Origin: Desulfohalobiaceae bacterium
GTDB taxonomy: Bacteria; Desulfobacterota; Desulfovibrionia; Desulfovibrionales; Desulfothermaceae
Reading direction: 5' to 3'
Assembly: GCA_021737615.1 (NCBI GenBank)
Contig: JAIPDR010000012.1
Span: forward strand, 1-34,981
Length of the DNA stretch: 34,981 nucleotides
Shown piece by piece: positions 8,542-16,150 of the stretch (the first letter of the stretch is position 1; every line of letters begins with the position of its first letter). The position numbers were made by a program, and so were the translations under genes. The notes beneath the pieces are model-generated. The model did not search any database. It was given only the letters and a program-made list of their open reading frames with translations, and was not told where the DNA came from.

Positions 8542-8557
8542 CGGCGACCTCAAGAGA

Positions 8558-8589
8558 GTCCCAGGGCAAGGGATCCCTTGCCCTGGGAC
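8558..8589 (-). promoter_or_regulatory. 32-bp perfect palindrome between dctP and dctQ
   Basis: The sequence GTCCCAGGGCAAGGGA is followed directly by its exact reverse complement. In RNA this makes a very stable GC-rich hairpin, starting 18 nt after the dctP stop and ending just before the dctQ ribosome binding site. There is no T-run. It more probably protects the dctP mRNA or attenuates than terminates fully. Excess binding protein over permease is usual in such systems. Confidence 0.8.
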
Positions 8590-8607
8590 AAGCTTCTGCT
8601 CTTGGCA

Positions 8608-9630
8608 TTACTGCTCAGACCGATACTCTTGGATAAAATCCATAGCCTTGTCCATGAAATCGGAACCGATCTTGGGCCTGAATTCTTCATATATGGGTCG
8701 CGTCCTGTCCCGGAAGGCCTGAAAGGCTTCTTCACTCAGGGAATTGACCTCAACACCCTTCTCCTGCAGCAACTCTTTCGATTTGTCATCGAAAGACTCC
8801 TGCTGCTTCCGGGACCACAACAGGCTCTCGGCTGCGGTATTTTTGATCATTTCCTGCTCTTCCGAGGAAAAACCGTCATACACCTTTTTGCTCATGATCA
8901 AGGGAGCTGACTCATAGTAATGCTTGGTCCTGGTGGCATAATCTGACATCTCGTACAGTTTCAAGTGGTAGCCCAAACCGTATGTCGTGGAAATGCCATC
9001 CACGGTTCCCTGCCTCATGCCCATCAAGGCCTCGCTCCAGGCAAGAGGTGTGGGGACCCCGCCCATTTCCCTGATGATGGACATATCGAGCTTGGTTTCA
9101 ACCGTGCGGATCTTCAGTCCCTTGAGATCCTCAGGCTGTTCTATGGGACGGGCGTTGTTCCAGATGCCCCGAAAGGACCAGGTGGCCCATCCCAGTCCGA
9201 CCAGATCCTTCTCTTCCAGCATGGCAAAGAGCTTCTGCCCCATTGGGCCGTCCAGAAAGGCATTGGCTTCATCGTGGTTATTGAAAAGATACGGCAAAGC
9301 CACCATAAAAAATTCCGGCACCACATGAGAAAGAACGGACCCGCTCACAACGGCCGTGTCTAAAGTTGCCATCCGACAGGAAGAGATCATTTCTTTATCC
9401 CCTCCCATGACTCCGCGATCCAATATCTTGACCTGAAGCTGGCCGTCGGATCGCTCATCCAGCAATTCCTGCCACTTGACCAATGCCTGATGGATGTTTG
9501 TTTCCGGAAGAGCCACAGTGGCCACCTTGATCTTCTTGGCTGCCTGGGCCGCAGTAACCGAAAAAACCAAGACAAAGACTCCAACCCAAATGATCCAGCA
9601 AAATTTTCGCCATTCATTTCCCCTGTACAT
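8608..9630 (-). CDS. dctP: TRAP transporter substrate-binding protein (DctP family)
   Basis: 340 aa from the ATG at 9630 (AAGGAGG 6 nt upstream); 13 open codons before it are not supported. Residues 1-29 form a signal peptide (basic start, hydrophobic core WIIWVGVFVLVFSV, cleavage after AQA). The mature part is a DctP fold with KGLKIRTVETKLDMSIIREMGG-type segment; the Arg in KIR is the residue that usually clamps the substrate carboxylate. GTVDGISTTYGLG follows. It captures a carboxylate in the periplasm for DctQM. It is the first gene of a unit with promoter and operator at 9713-9752. The ligand cannot be assigned from sequence. Confidence 0.95.
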   Translation of the reverse strand: MYRGNEWRKFCWIIWVGVFVLVFSVTAAQAAKKIKVATVALPETNIHQALVKWQELLDERSDGQLQVKILDRGVMGGDKEMISSCRMATLDTAVVSGSVLSHVVPEFFMVALPYLFNNHDEANAFLDGPMGQKLFAMLEEKDLVGLGWATWSFRGIWNNARPIEQPEDLKGLKIRTVETKLDMSIIREMGGVPTPLAWSEALMGMRQGTVDGISTTYGLGYHLKLYEMSDYATRTKHYYESAPLIMSKKVYDGFSSEEQEMIKNTAAESLLWSRKQQESFDDKSKELLQEKGVEVNSLSEEAFQAFRDRTRPIYEEFRPKIGSDFMDKAMDFIQEYRSEQ

Positions 9631-9712
9631 AACAACCTCCTTGGTTAAGGGATTTAACGGGAGAGGCAATAATTTGCCTCGGATACCTTTGGTTTTTGGA
9701 TAATTTTTTACA

Positions 9713-9728
9713 AGATTGTTAACAATCT
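9713..9728. promoter_or_regulatory. Candidate GntR operator, site 2 (dctP)
   Basis: AGATTGTTAACAATCT is a perfect 16-bp palindrome sharing the TTGTTAACAA core with sites 1 and 3. It overlaps the -10 box of the dctP promoter, 83 bp before the start codon. Binding there would repress the transporter unit, which includes the GntR gene itself. Confidence 0.72.
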
Positions 9729-9752
9729 ATATGACTCAAAACCCTTTGTCAA
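9724..9752 (-). promoter_or_regulatory. dctP unit promoter
   Basis: On the minus strand, TTGACA (9752-9747), a 17-nt spacer and TAGATT (9729-9724). The operator palindrome covers the -10 box. Confidence 0.62.
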
Positions 9753-9773
9753 TTTCGATAAAAATTGTTCCGC

Positions 9774-11705
9774 TTATAGATTTTTCACCAGATCAAAGGC
9801 GTGGTGGATGGCCGCGTAGGCGTTGCCCAAGGACTCGTTGTCTCCGAGTTGATGACAAGCGGCATTCGCGGGAAGATGCGAACACGAAATCTCCCTGTTG
9901 GATTTCATGCCCATGGCCAGGACGACGCATTTGGCCGGGAGAACCGTCTCGGTCCCTCCCCCGATCAGAGGACGATCAGAAATCATGACTCCATCCCGGA
10001 GAATCTCTTGCACCCTGTGCCCGGAATAAACCTCAACGCCTTTGGTTTGCAATCTGGACAACAGGGATTCGCGAACTCCTATTCCCGATAGCATTTCCCG
10101 GCCAGGAACCTCCAGGAGCTCGACCACCGAGACGTTCAAACCCCTGTCACTGAGAAAATCCGCTGTTTCCAGTCCTGTTGCCCCTCCTCCTATCACAACA
10201 ACCGGATCTTGATTCACCTCGTGCGCTAAAGACAAGACATCGTGTGCGGTCAGGACATGGTTGAGGTCAGACCCCGGGATCGAAGGCAAGGCAGGAAACG
10301 AACCTTGGGCAAGAAGGTAAACATCGGCATGCATTGAGTTTAAAAGCTCCGGACCGGCTTGCGTGTTCAGGCGCAGGTTCACCCCGAGCCTGATGAGTTC
10401 GTGGTGATAGTAGGCCCCGATCTTCAGAAAATCCTGCTTGTGAGGCGGCCTGGAGGCCAAAAGGGTTTGACCGCCCAAACGATCCAGTCTTTCAAACAGC
10501 ACCACTTCATGGCCCCGCAGTTTAGCCACCCTTGCCGCTTCACATCCTGCGGGGCCTCCCCCGACGATAACCACTCGTTTTCTGGTTGAGGCTGCCGATA
10601 CCGGCTCTTCATGCTCTCTGCCCACCTGTGGATTGTAAATGCAGGTGATTCCCTGCTGGGAGGGATCGCGCAACCCCCCAAAACAGCCCTGATTGCAGCG
10701 GATACAATGGCGTATTTCATCCAAACGATTCTGACGGACCTTTTCCGGCCAGTACGGGTCGGCAATCAAAGGACGCCCCAGGCCGATGAGATCGGCCTTT
10801 TTCTTTTGCAGTGCATCCACAGCCAGATCGAGAGTCATTGAATTGCCTACAATCACGGGTACTGAGACTGCTTCTTTGATCTGCGCTGCAGCAGGCAACA
10901 ATATGCCGCGTGGGACATGGGCCGGTGGAATGGAGATGAAATTCTCGTGGCCCAGTCCGCCGGAGACGTTGATGGCGCTGACGCCATGGTGTTCGAGGGC
11001 GCTGGACAGGTGCACGGCGTCCTCAGGAGTGAACCCGCCTGCAGTAAATTCATTGCCGGATATGCGAAAGATCACCGGATAATCCGGTCCCAGTTTCCGG
11101 CGAATCGCATCCAGCGTCTCCAGTATGAACCGAAACCGGCCTTCCCTGTTCCCACCATATTCATCCGACCTTTTATTCCAATATGGCGAAAGGAATTCTG
11201 ACAAGAGACACCCATGGCAGGCGTGAATCTCGACGGCATCGAAATCAGCCTGCCGGGACCTGTCGGCAGCATCAGCAAAGAGCTCGGACAAGTAAGCCAG
11301 CTCCGTTGTGTTCAGCTCCTTGCAGCTGGAATCGCTGTCCGGTCCCTGGGCCGAGGCCACGAATCTGGGGAAGCCATTGACATGACGGCGAAAATACAGG
11401 CCGATCTGCAGTGCCGCCCGGCTTCCTGCTTCATGGATCCGGCTGGTCAGTGCCGTGAGTCCGGGTATGAAATCCGAATTGAATATGCCCAAGGCATTTG
11501 GTATATGAGGCAGGAGTGGATGGATGGAGGCCTCTTCAACGGTAATTAAACCGGCGCCCCCCCGGGCTCGCAGGGCATAGTATTCAATGAGTCGCTTTGT
11601 TATCCGGCCATCGTTGGCTGCAAAACGGGTGGACATGGCCGTCATGACCAGTCTGTTTTTCAGCTCGAGCGGCCCGAGAGAGACCTTATGGAAAAGCTGT
11701 TGCAT
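9774..11705 (-). CDS. NADH:flavin oxidoreductase / 2,4-dienoyl-CoA reductase-type flavoprotein (copy 2)
   Basis: 643 aa from the ATG at 11705, with AAGGGGA about 8 nt upstream; 13 open codons further up are unsupported. The domain order is the same as in copy 1. First comes an FMN barrel (MTAMSTRFAANDGRI; HACHGCLLSEFLSP from 161). A [4Fe-4S] site CIRCNQGC...C follows near 335-360, then FAD (GGGPAGCEAARVAKLRG) and NAD(P)H (GGGATGLETADFL) folds. Where FadH and copy 1 have the proton-donor Tyr, this copy has Cys166, so the mechanism or substrate probably differs. It is the last gene of the oxidoreductase/dehydratase unit, separated from the dehydratase by a strong hairpin. Reduction of the dehydratase product is a natural guess. 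Confidence 0.88.
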   Translation of the reverse strand: MQQLFHKVSLGPLELKNRLVMTAMSTRFAANDGRITKRLIEYYALRARGGAGLITVEEASIHPLLPHIPNALGIFNSDFIPGLTALTSRIHEAGSRAALQIGLYFRRHVNGFPRFVASAQGPDSDSSCKELNTTELAYLSELFADAADRSRQADFDAVEIHACHGCLLSEFLSPYWNKRSDEYGGNREGRFRFILETLDAIRRKLGPDYPVIFRISGNEFTAGGFTPEDAVHLSSALEHHGVSAINVSGGLGHENFISIPPAHVPRGILLPAAAQIKEAVSVPVIVGNSMTLDLAVDALQKKKADLIGLGRPLIADPYWPEKVRQNRLDEIRHCIRCNQGCFGGLRDPSQQGITCIYNPQVGREHEEPVSAASTRKRVVIVGGGPAGCEAARVAKLRGHEVVLFERLDRLGGQTLLASRPPHKQDFLKIGAYYHHELIRLGVNLRLNTQAGPELLNSMHADVYLLAQGSFPALPSIPGSDLNHVLTAHDVLSLAHEVNQDPVVVIGGGATGLETADFLSDRGLNVSVVELLEVPGREMLSGIGVRESLLSRLQTKGVEVYSGHRVQEILRDGVMISDRPLIGGGTETVLPAKCVVLAMGMKSNREISCSHLPANAACHQLGDNESLGNAYAAIHHAFDLVKNL

Positions 11706-11754
11706 TGAGATTTTCCCCTTCAGGGTCTTTTCTCTGATAGTCACTTACACCTTT

Positions 11755-11795
11755 ATCCGGTTTGAGCCCCGGACCGATCGGGACTCAAGCCGGAT
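11755..11795 (-). promoter_or_regulatory. Stem-loop directly after the dehydratase stop codon
   Basis: Arms 11755-11771 and 11779-11795 pair over 15 of 17 positions with a 7-nt loop. In the minus-strand RNA one of the two other positions is a U-G wobble. The hairpin begins 1 nt after the dehydratase stop and lies 50 nt before copy 2 of the flavoprotein. It has no T-run, so mRNA stabilisation or partial attenuation is more likely than full termination. Confidence 0.6.
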
Positions 11796-11796
11796 A

Positions 11797-13233
11797 TCAG
11801 CCTTCTATGCCGGCTAAACGCTTGGCTGCCTGTTTCTTTTTGTTGATATCGCTTTCGCGAAACAGGGTGATGCGGTGAGCTTCCGGTGAACCGCCGCCAT
11901 GGATATTGGATATTGTATCTGCACTTTCCTGCGACAGTTTCTCAATAAAGCGGTACATTTTCATTCTCTTTTCAACAGGAACGTCCTGAGCGCCCTTGAG
12001 ATATTTTTTCACAAGCTCTCCGATCTCCGGGTTTTGAATATCCCTGTCCGAAGGCAGGTCAGCCACATAACCCCCGGCAATGTCGATCATCAGGCGGATG
12101 GCCTCGGTCATTTCCTTCCCCTCGTGGATCTTCGAAGCATTGGCCAGAAGGGTGTCGATAAAGTATGTGCCCGAGGATTGCTGTTTTCCTTCGTAAGACG
12201 CCGCCAAGCTGCAGCCATACAACGTCTCGGCCCGATGGATCATATCGATTACTTTCTGCTTAAGATGACCGGCCTTTTGGGTCCCGTTATACTCCATCAT
12301 GGTCAGGGCGGCACCCGTCATGCAATCGATATTCCCAGCCTTACATCCCCCGTGACTTTGCCTGTGATATGAGGAAAATTTGACCACCGTATCCACGGCA
12401 AATTCCGTTTCACCGCAGAGGAATACTCTGTCCCAAGGCACGAAGACATCATTGAATATGAGCGTGGGACAATACTTTGAATATCTGACATTACCGATAT
12501 CGCATCCCTCTATCTCCCGATGATCAAGGGTTGATCGCCCGACAACATGGATAAGACCTGGGCTGTCGGCGGGAATGGCAAAGGCCACGGCGTATTCTTC
12601 ATCTCCCTGCCGCAAGGCCCTGGTGGGCAGGACTATGATCTCATGGGAGGAAAGGGAACCGGTCTGGTGGGCCTTGGCGCCGCGGACCACAATCCCGTCA
12701 TCGCGTTTTTCCACGACATGGAGATACATGTCCTTGTCCTGCTGTTCATGCGGGCTCTGGGAACGATCGCCCTTGACATCGGTCACTCCTGCATTACAGG
12801 TCAAATCATTCTTCTGAACATATTCCAGAAAATGTTTAAAGTTCTCAAAATAATTCGTATTGTATTTTTTATCGACGTCATAGCAGACAATGGAGAGTGT
12901 GGACAGACAATCCAGACCGGTGCACCGCTGAAAGCACGTTCCTACCCTCTGACCGAGGGTCCGGTTCATCTTCACCCTGGCCACCAGATCCTCCACTGAT
13001 CCAGGAGGCAAGGTGAAACGATTCACAGGCTCATTGATCAGAGGGCTGTGGGTGACGATCAGATCACGATATTCTTCAAGCTCGGCCAGTTCATAGGTGG
13101 CTGCAGTGGCCTCAATCCCGGCACGCAAGCGTGGATTATCCACAATATTGTCGAGCTTTTCCCCAAACATATAGGCTGTTGGCTGCATTCGCCTCAAAGA
13201 CTCAATATATTCTTGTTTTGATTTTAACGACAT
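11797..13233 (-). CDS. 4-hydroxybutyryl-CoA dehydratase-like [4Fe-4S]/FAD protein (HpaB/AbfD family)
   Basis: 478 aa from the ATG at 13233 with GAGGAG about 8 nt upstream. The protein is full length for the 4-hydroxyphenylacetate hydroxylase / 4-hydroxybutyryl-CoA dehydratase family. Cys100 and Cys104 (CFQRC), His290 and Cys297 (HRQSHGGC) match the four cluster ligands of clostridial AbfD, so this should be the dehydratase branch and not a flavin monooxygenase. AKAHQTGS at 186-193 keeps the conserved Thr, and Lys298 is kept. His294 stands where AbfD, as I recall, has the active-site Tyr296, and the GHE region carrying Glu257 reads KYCP. AbfD makes crotonyl-CoA by a ketyl-radical mechanism. 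This protein may act on a different hydroxyacyl-CoA. The preceding oxidoreductase could supply the acyl-CoA. Confidence 0.82.
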   Translation of the reverse strand: MSLKSKQEYIESLRRMQPTAYMFGEKLDNIVDNPRLRAGIEATAATYELAELEEYRDLIVTHSPLINEPVNRFTLPPGSVEDLVARVKMNRTLGQRVGTCFQRCTGLDCLSTLSIVCYDVDKKYNTNYFENFKHFLEYVQKNDLTCNAGVTDVKGDRSQSPHEQQDKDMYLHVVEKRDDGIVVRGAKAHQTGSLSSHEIIVLPTRALRQGDEEYAVAFAIPADSPGLIHVVGRSTLDHREIEGCDIGNVRYSKYCPTLIFNDVFVPWDRVFLCGETEFAVDTVVKFSSYHRQSHGGCKAGNIDCMTGAALTMMEYNGTQKAGHLKQKVIDMIHRAETLYGCSLAASYEGKQQSSGTYFIDTLLANASKIHEGKEMTEAIRLMIDIAGGYVADLPSDRDIQNPEIGELVKKYLKGAQDVPVEKRMKMYRFIEKLSQESADTISNIHGGGSPEAHRITLFRESDINKKKQAAKRLAGIEG

Positions 13234-13348
13234 AGAAACACTCCTCAAAGTTTTATACTGCATTGATGGTTGACACACACGCTCATCAACTCAAATCGAA
13301 GACGGATAGCCAGTAATGGATGTATTGTTCTTTATGAATCCAAAAGTT

Positions 13349-13888
13349 TCATACTCCTTGCACATTTTCAAACCCCAGATTGAAGGCCTTCAAGTTCAAC
13401 TCCTCCTTGCCCTTGGGAACCATTTGAGCTACTGCCTGCTCAAGGGCATGGCGTCCAACCACCCGGCTGACACGGCAAAGAGCGCCAAGAATGACGATAT
13501 TGGCCGTAATAGGGGCTTTGAGCGTATTTCGGGCCAGGGAGGTAGCCGGGATCCTGTAGACATGCTCTATCTCCCCGGGGATTTCTCTGACGATATCTTC
13601 ATCGATGATCAGCTTTCCATCCGGGTTCAGGGTATGGGCAAACCGTGAAATGGAATCCTGGGCCTGGGCTACCACAATATCCGCAGATTTGACCCTGGGG
13701 TAAACAACTGGTTCATCTGAAATTATCAACCATGTAGCTGCAAATCCACCTCTTAACTCTGATGAATAAGCTTGGGTCTGGGTTGCGTACTTCTGCTCAA
13801 ACCTGACTGCTGCCGTGCCGAGAATCACTCCAGCCAGTATAGAACCCTGCCCCCCGACTCCTGCTATGGTCAGCTCAACTTTGGACAT
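13349..13888 (-). CDS. korC: 2-oxoacid:ferredoxin oxidoreductase, gamma subunit
   Basis: 179 aa. GVGGQGSILAGVILGTAA near the N-terminus and TQTQAYSSELRGGFAATWL are typical of the gamma domain of 2-oxoglutarate and 2-ketoisovalerate:ferredoxin oxidoreductases. The ATG at 13888 shares one base with the beta stop (TAATG) and has GGAGG 8 nt upstream. The enzyme converts a 2-oxo acid plus CoA to acyl-CoA, CO2 and reduced ferredoxin in the cytoplasm. The kor name is by subunit type only; the actual 2-oxo acid is unknown. Confidence 0.9.
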   Translation of the reverse strand: MSKVELTIAGVGGQGSILAGVILGTAAVRFEQKYATQTQAYSSELRGGFAATWLIISDEPVVYPRVKSADIVVAQAQDSISRFAHTLNPDGKLIIDEDIVREIPGEIEHVYRIPATSLARNTLKAPITANIVILGALCRVSRVVGRHALEQAVAQMVPKGKEELNLKAFNLGFENVQGV

Positions 13889-14718
13889 TACCCTGCCTCC
13901 ATAACACTGTCCTGCAGCTCTTTCCATTGACTACTGAAATCAGGTAAATCCATGTCAACGAATTCTCCGACCACAATCTTCCCTTTGAGCTGCTCCTTGT
14001 CCATTTCCCGGGCCTTTTGAATTTTGACGCTGTTTTCTTTATAATACTTCAGCATATCAACTGCTGAACCAAGTTTACTCGCCCGTCCATATTGTACAGG
14101 GCACTGCGTCACGGCTTCGAGAAAACCGAAACGTTCCATTTGAAGCATTTTCTTTATGACCCTGACAATCTGACGTGGTTGATACGTTGTCCATCTGGCC
14201 GCATAGGGAGCACCCGCTGCAGCCACCATAGGTGCTATATCAAAGGAAGGTTCCAGGGAGCCGTAAGGGCTTGTTATTGTGGTCAGGCCCGGAGGAGTGG
14301 TAGGGGCTGTCTGCCCCCCGGTCATGCCATATATCCCGTTGTTGAGAAGAATCACTTTGATGTTAATATTTCTCCGGGCAGCATGGATAAGATGATTTCC
14401 CCCGATGGCGCTCAAGTCTCCGTCACCACTCACGACCATGACATTTTTCCCGGGCAAACCCAGCTTGACTCCTGAAGCATAGGCGATAGGCCGTCCATGC
14501 GTTGTATGAAGGGTATCGGTGTTGTACAGAGGACTGGGAATCCAGGCTGAACAACCTATTCCGGAAACAAAAATAAAATCATCTATATCCAAACCGGATT
14601 CGTCTATAGCCCTTAGAATCGCCTGGCCCACTATTCCGTTGCCACAACCAGGGCAGGTTGTGGTTCTGGTCACATGAGCCCGGGTAAATTTTTTTAGAGG
14701 ATGTTCGCTTTCCCTCAT
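13888..14718 (-). CDS. korB: 2-oxoacid:ferredoxin oxidoreductase, beta (TPP-binding) subunit
   Basis: 276 aa. CPGCGNGIV at 22-30 and Cys56 (GIGCSAW) give the cluster cysteines. GDGDLSAIGG at 98-107 and LLNN at 124-127 form the thiamine diphosphate motif (GDG...NN). DTLHTTHGRPIAYASGVKL is typical of this subunit. It starts within the alpha stop (ATGA, 4-nt overlap) and ends in TAATG with gamma, so alpha, beta and gamma are translationally coupled. It holds the TPP and the catalytic centre. Confidence 0.93.
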   Translation of the reverse strand: MRESEHPLKKFTRAHVTRTTTCPGCGNGIVGQAILRAIDESGLDIDDFIFVSGIGCSAWIPSPLYNTDTLHTTHGRPIAYASGVKLGLPGKNVMVVSGDGDLSAIGGNHLIHAARRNINIKVILLNNGIYGMTGGQTAPTTPPGLTTITSPYGSLEPSFDIAPMVAAAGAPYAARWTTYQPRQIVRVIKKMLQMERFGFLEAVTQCPVQYGRASKLGSAVDMLKYYKENSVKIQKAREMDKEQLKGKIVVGEFVDMDLPDFSSQWKELQDSVMEAG

Positions 14719-15875
14719 GCCTGCAGCTCCTTTATATATTGAACGATATGCTCCGGATCGTGAATTTGTCCCAGGATTTCCGGCGGCATAAAATCAACTT
14801 TACACCGGGAGGCCGCTTCTGCCTTAATGTAGGGATAAAGCTGCCCTGTGTTATTTTCCAGAACCAATATGGAATCCACCTTTTCGGCTACCCTTCTGAC
14901 TTCCTCATCCGGAAATGGCCAGCAAGTCAGAAGCCTGAGCGTGCCGATTTGAAGACCTTCCTTTTTCCCGAGCTGGGCTGCCGAACGGGCAGCCCGGGAT
15001 ACTGATCCATAGGTGACCAGGGCTGTCTGGGCCCTATCGCACCCGTCTTCCTCCACCTCAATAATCTGATCTCGATGCTGAATGATTTTCTCTATAGGCT
15101 TGGTCACATATCTGTGCATCACCTGGGGATCGGATAAATTCCGCATACCGTGTTCATCGTGACATGAACTGGTGACATTGGCCTTTAAGCCTCGACCAAA
15201 CACCGGCATAGGCGCTACCTCGGGGTCGAGAAAATCCTGGCGCATGAGGACAGAGTCTGCAGGTTCAGCAATTTTCCTCTGTTCAAGACGAATCTGTTCC
15301 GTGGCGGGTATTTCGATTTGTTCCCGCATATGGCCGATAAATCCATCAGCCATGAGAAAGACCGGCACCCGAAATTTTTCAGCCAAATTAAAGCACTTGA
15401 TGGTAAAATCAAACATTTCCTGAGGACTTTCCGGACACAGGGCAATGATCTGATAATCCCCGTGCGAGCCCCTGGCCACCTGGACGATATCGCCTGACAG
15501 CCCTACGGAGGGCACTCCTGTTGAAGGCCCGAGGCGTTGAACATCAATGATGACAAGAGGTGTCTCAGTAGCCACCGCAAAGCCTATGTTTTCTTGCATA
15601 AGGCTGATGCCGGGCCCTGAGGTGACCGTCATGGCCTTGCACCCGGACCATGAAGCTCCAATTGCCGAGCAGACCGCACTGATCTCGTCTTCGGTCTGCA
15701 AAAACGTCCCGTCTACCTGCGGCATTCTTAATGCGAGACGATTTGCCACTTCACTGGCTGGGGTAATAGGATAGCCGGCAACATAGTTACAGCCGGAAGC
15801 GAGCGCGCCTTCTGAACAGGCCCAGTTGCCCATCTCAAAATGTGTCCCGCTCAACACTCGGGTTCCTTTATTCAT
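14715..15875 (-). CDS. korA: 2-oxoacid:ferredoxin oxidoreductase, alpha subunit
   Basis: 386 aa of KorA/VorA type: GNWACSEGALASGCNYVAGYPITPASE near the start, TEDEISAVCSAIGASWSG, then TSGPGISLMQENIGFA, and GPSTGVPSVGLSGD, which shapes the TPP site with beta. ATG codons occur at 15881 and 15875. The second is preferred because GAGG lies 6 nt before it, whereas GAAGAGG directly abuts the first. It overlaps the ferredoxin gene end by 8 nt. Short alpha subunits with separate beta, gamma and delta chains are typical of the four-subunit anaerobic enzymes. Substrate specificity is not deducible. Confidence 0.92.
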   Translation of the reverse strand: MNKGTRVLSGTHFEMGNWACSEGALASGCNYVAGYPITPASEVANRLALRMPQVDGTFLQTEDEISAVCSAIGASWSGCKAMTVTSGPGISLMQENIGFAVATETPLVIIDVQRLGPSTGVPSVGLSGDIVQVARGSHGDYQIIALCPESPQEMFDFTIKCFNLAEKFRVPVFLMADGFIGHMREQIEIPATEQIRLEQRKIAEPADSVLMRQDFLDPEVAPMPVFGRGLKANVTSSCHDEHGMRNLSDPQVMHRYVTKPIEKIIQHRDQIIEVEEDGCDRAQTALVTYGSVSRAARSAAQLGKKEGLQIGTLRLLTCWPFPDEEVRRVAEKVDSILVLENNTGQLYPYIKAEAASRCKVDFMPPEILGQIHDPEHIVQYIKELQA

Positions 15876-16122
15876 ATTCATCCTCTTCAGCAGTCTCTTC
15901 TTCCCTGTACCTGCCTTGCACCACGATAGCGAAATCCGGGCAATAGATCATGCAGTTTTGACACCCTGTGCATTCATCGATATTTTGTATTTTCGGGGGG
16001 ATGTATCCAAAGGAATTCATATCCGAAGATGGACCAAACAGACCCTTTGGACACACGTAAATACAAATACCACAACTTTCAACACCTTTGCAGGATTCTG
16101 AAATTATGTTCACTTTTGTCAT
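15868..16122 (-). CDS. korD: 2-oxoacid:ferredoxin oxidoreductase, delta (2x[4Fe-4S] ferredoxin) subunit
   Basis: 84 aa with two cluster motifs. The second is regular (C51-x2-C54-x2-C57-x3-C61-P). The first has a wider first gap (C11-x5-C17-x2-C20-x3-C24-P). It carries electrons from the TPP subunit to ferredoxin. It lies 28 nt after the hydroxyacid dehydrogenase stop and overlaps alpha, so all four subunits share one message. The ribosome binding site is weak (GGGA). The acidic tail (EEETAEEDEYE) also encodes the alpha ribosome binding site. Confidence 0.9.
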   Translation of the reverse strand: MTKVNIISESCKGVESCGICIYVCPKGLFGPSSDMNSFGYIPPKIQNIDECTGCQNCMIYCPDFAIVVQGRYREEETAEEDEYE

Positions 16123-16150
16123 TGTAATCCCAACAAATGAAAATTTCTTA

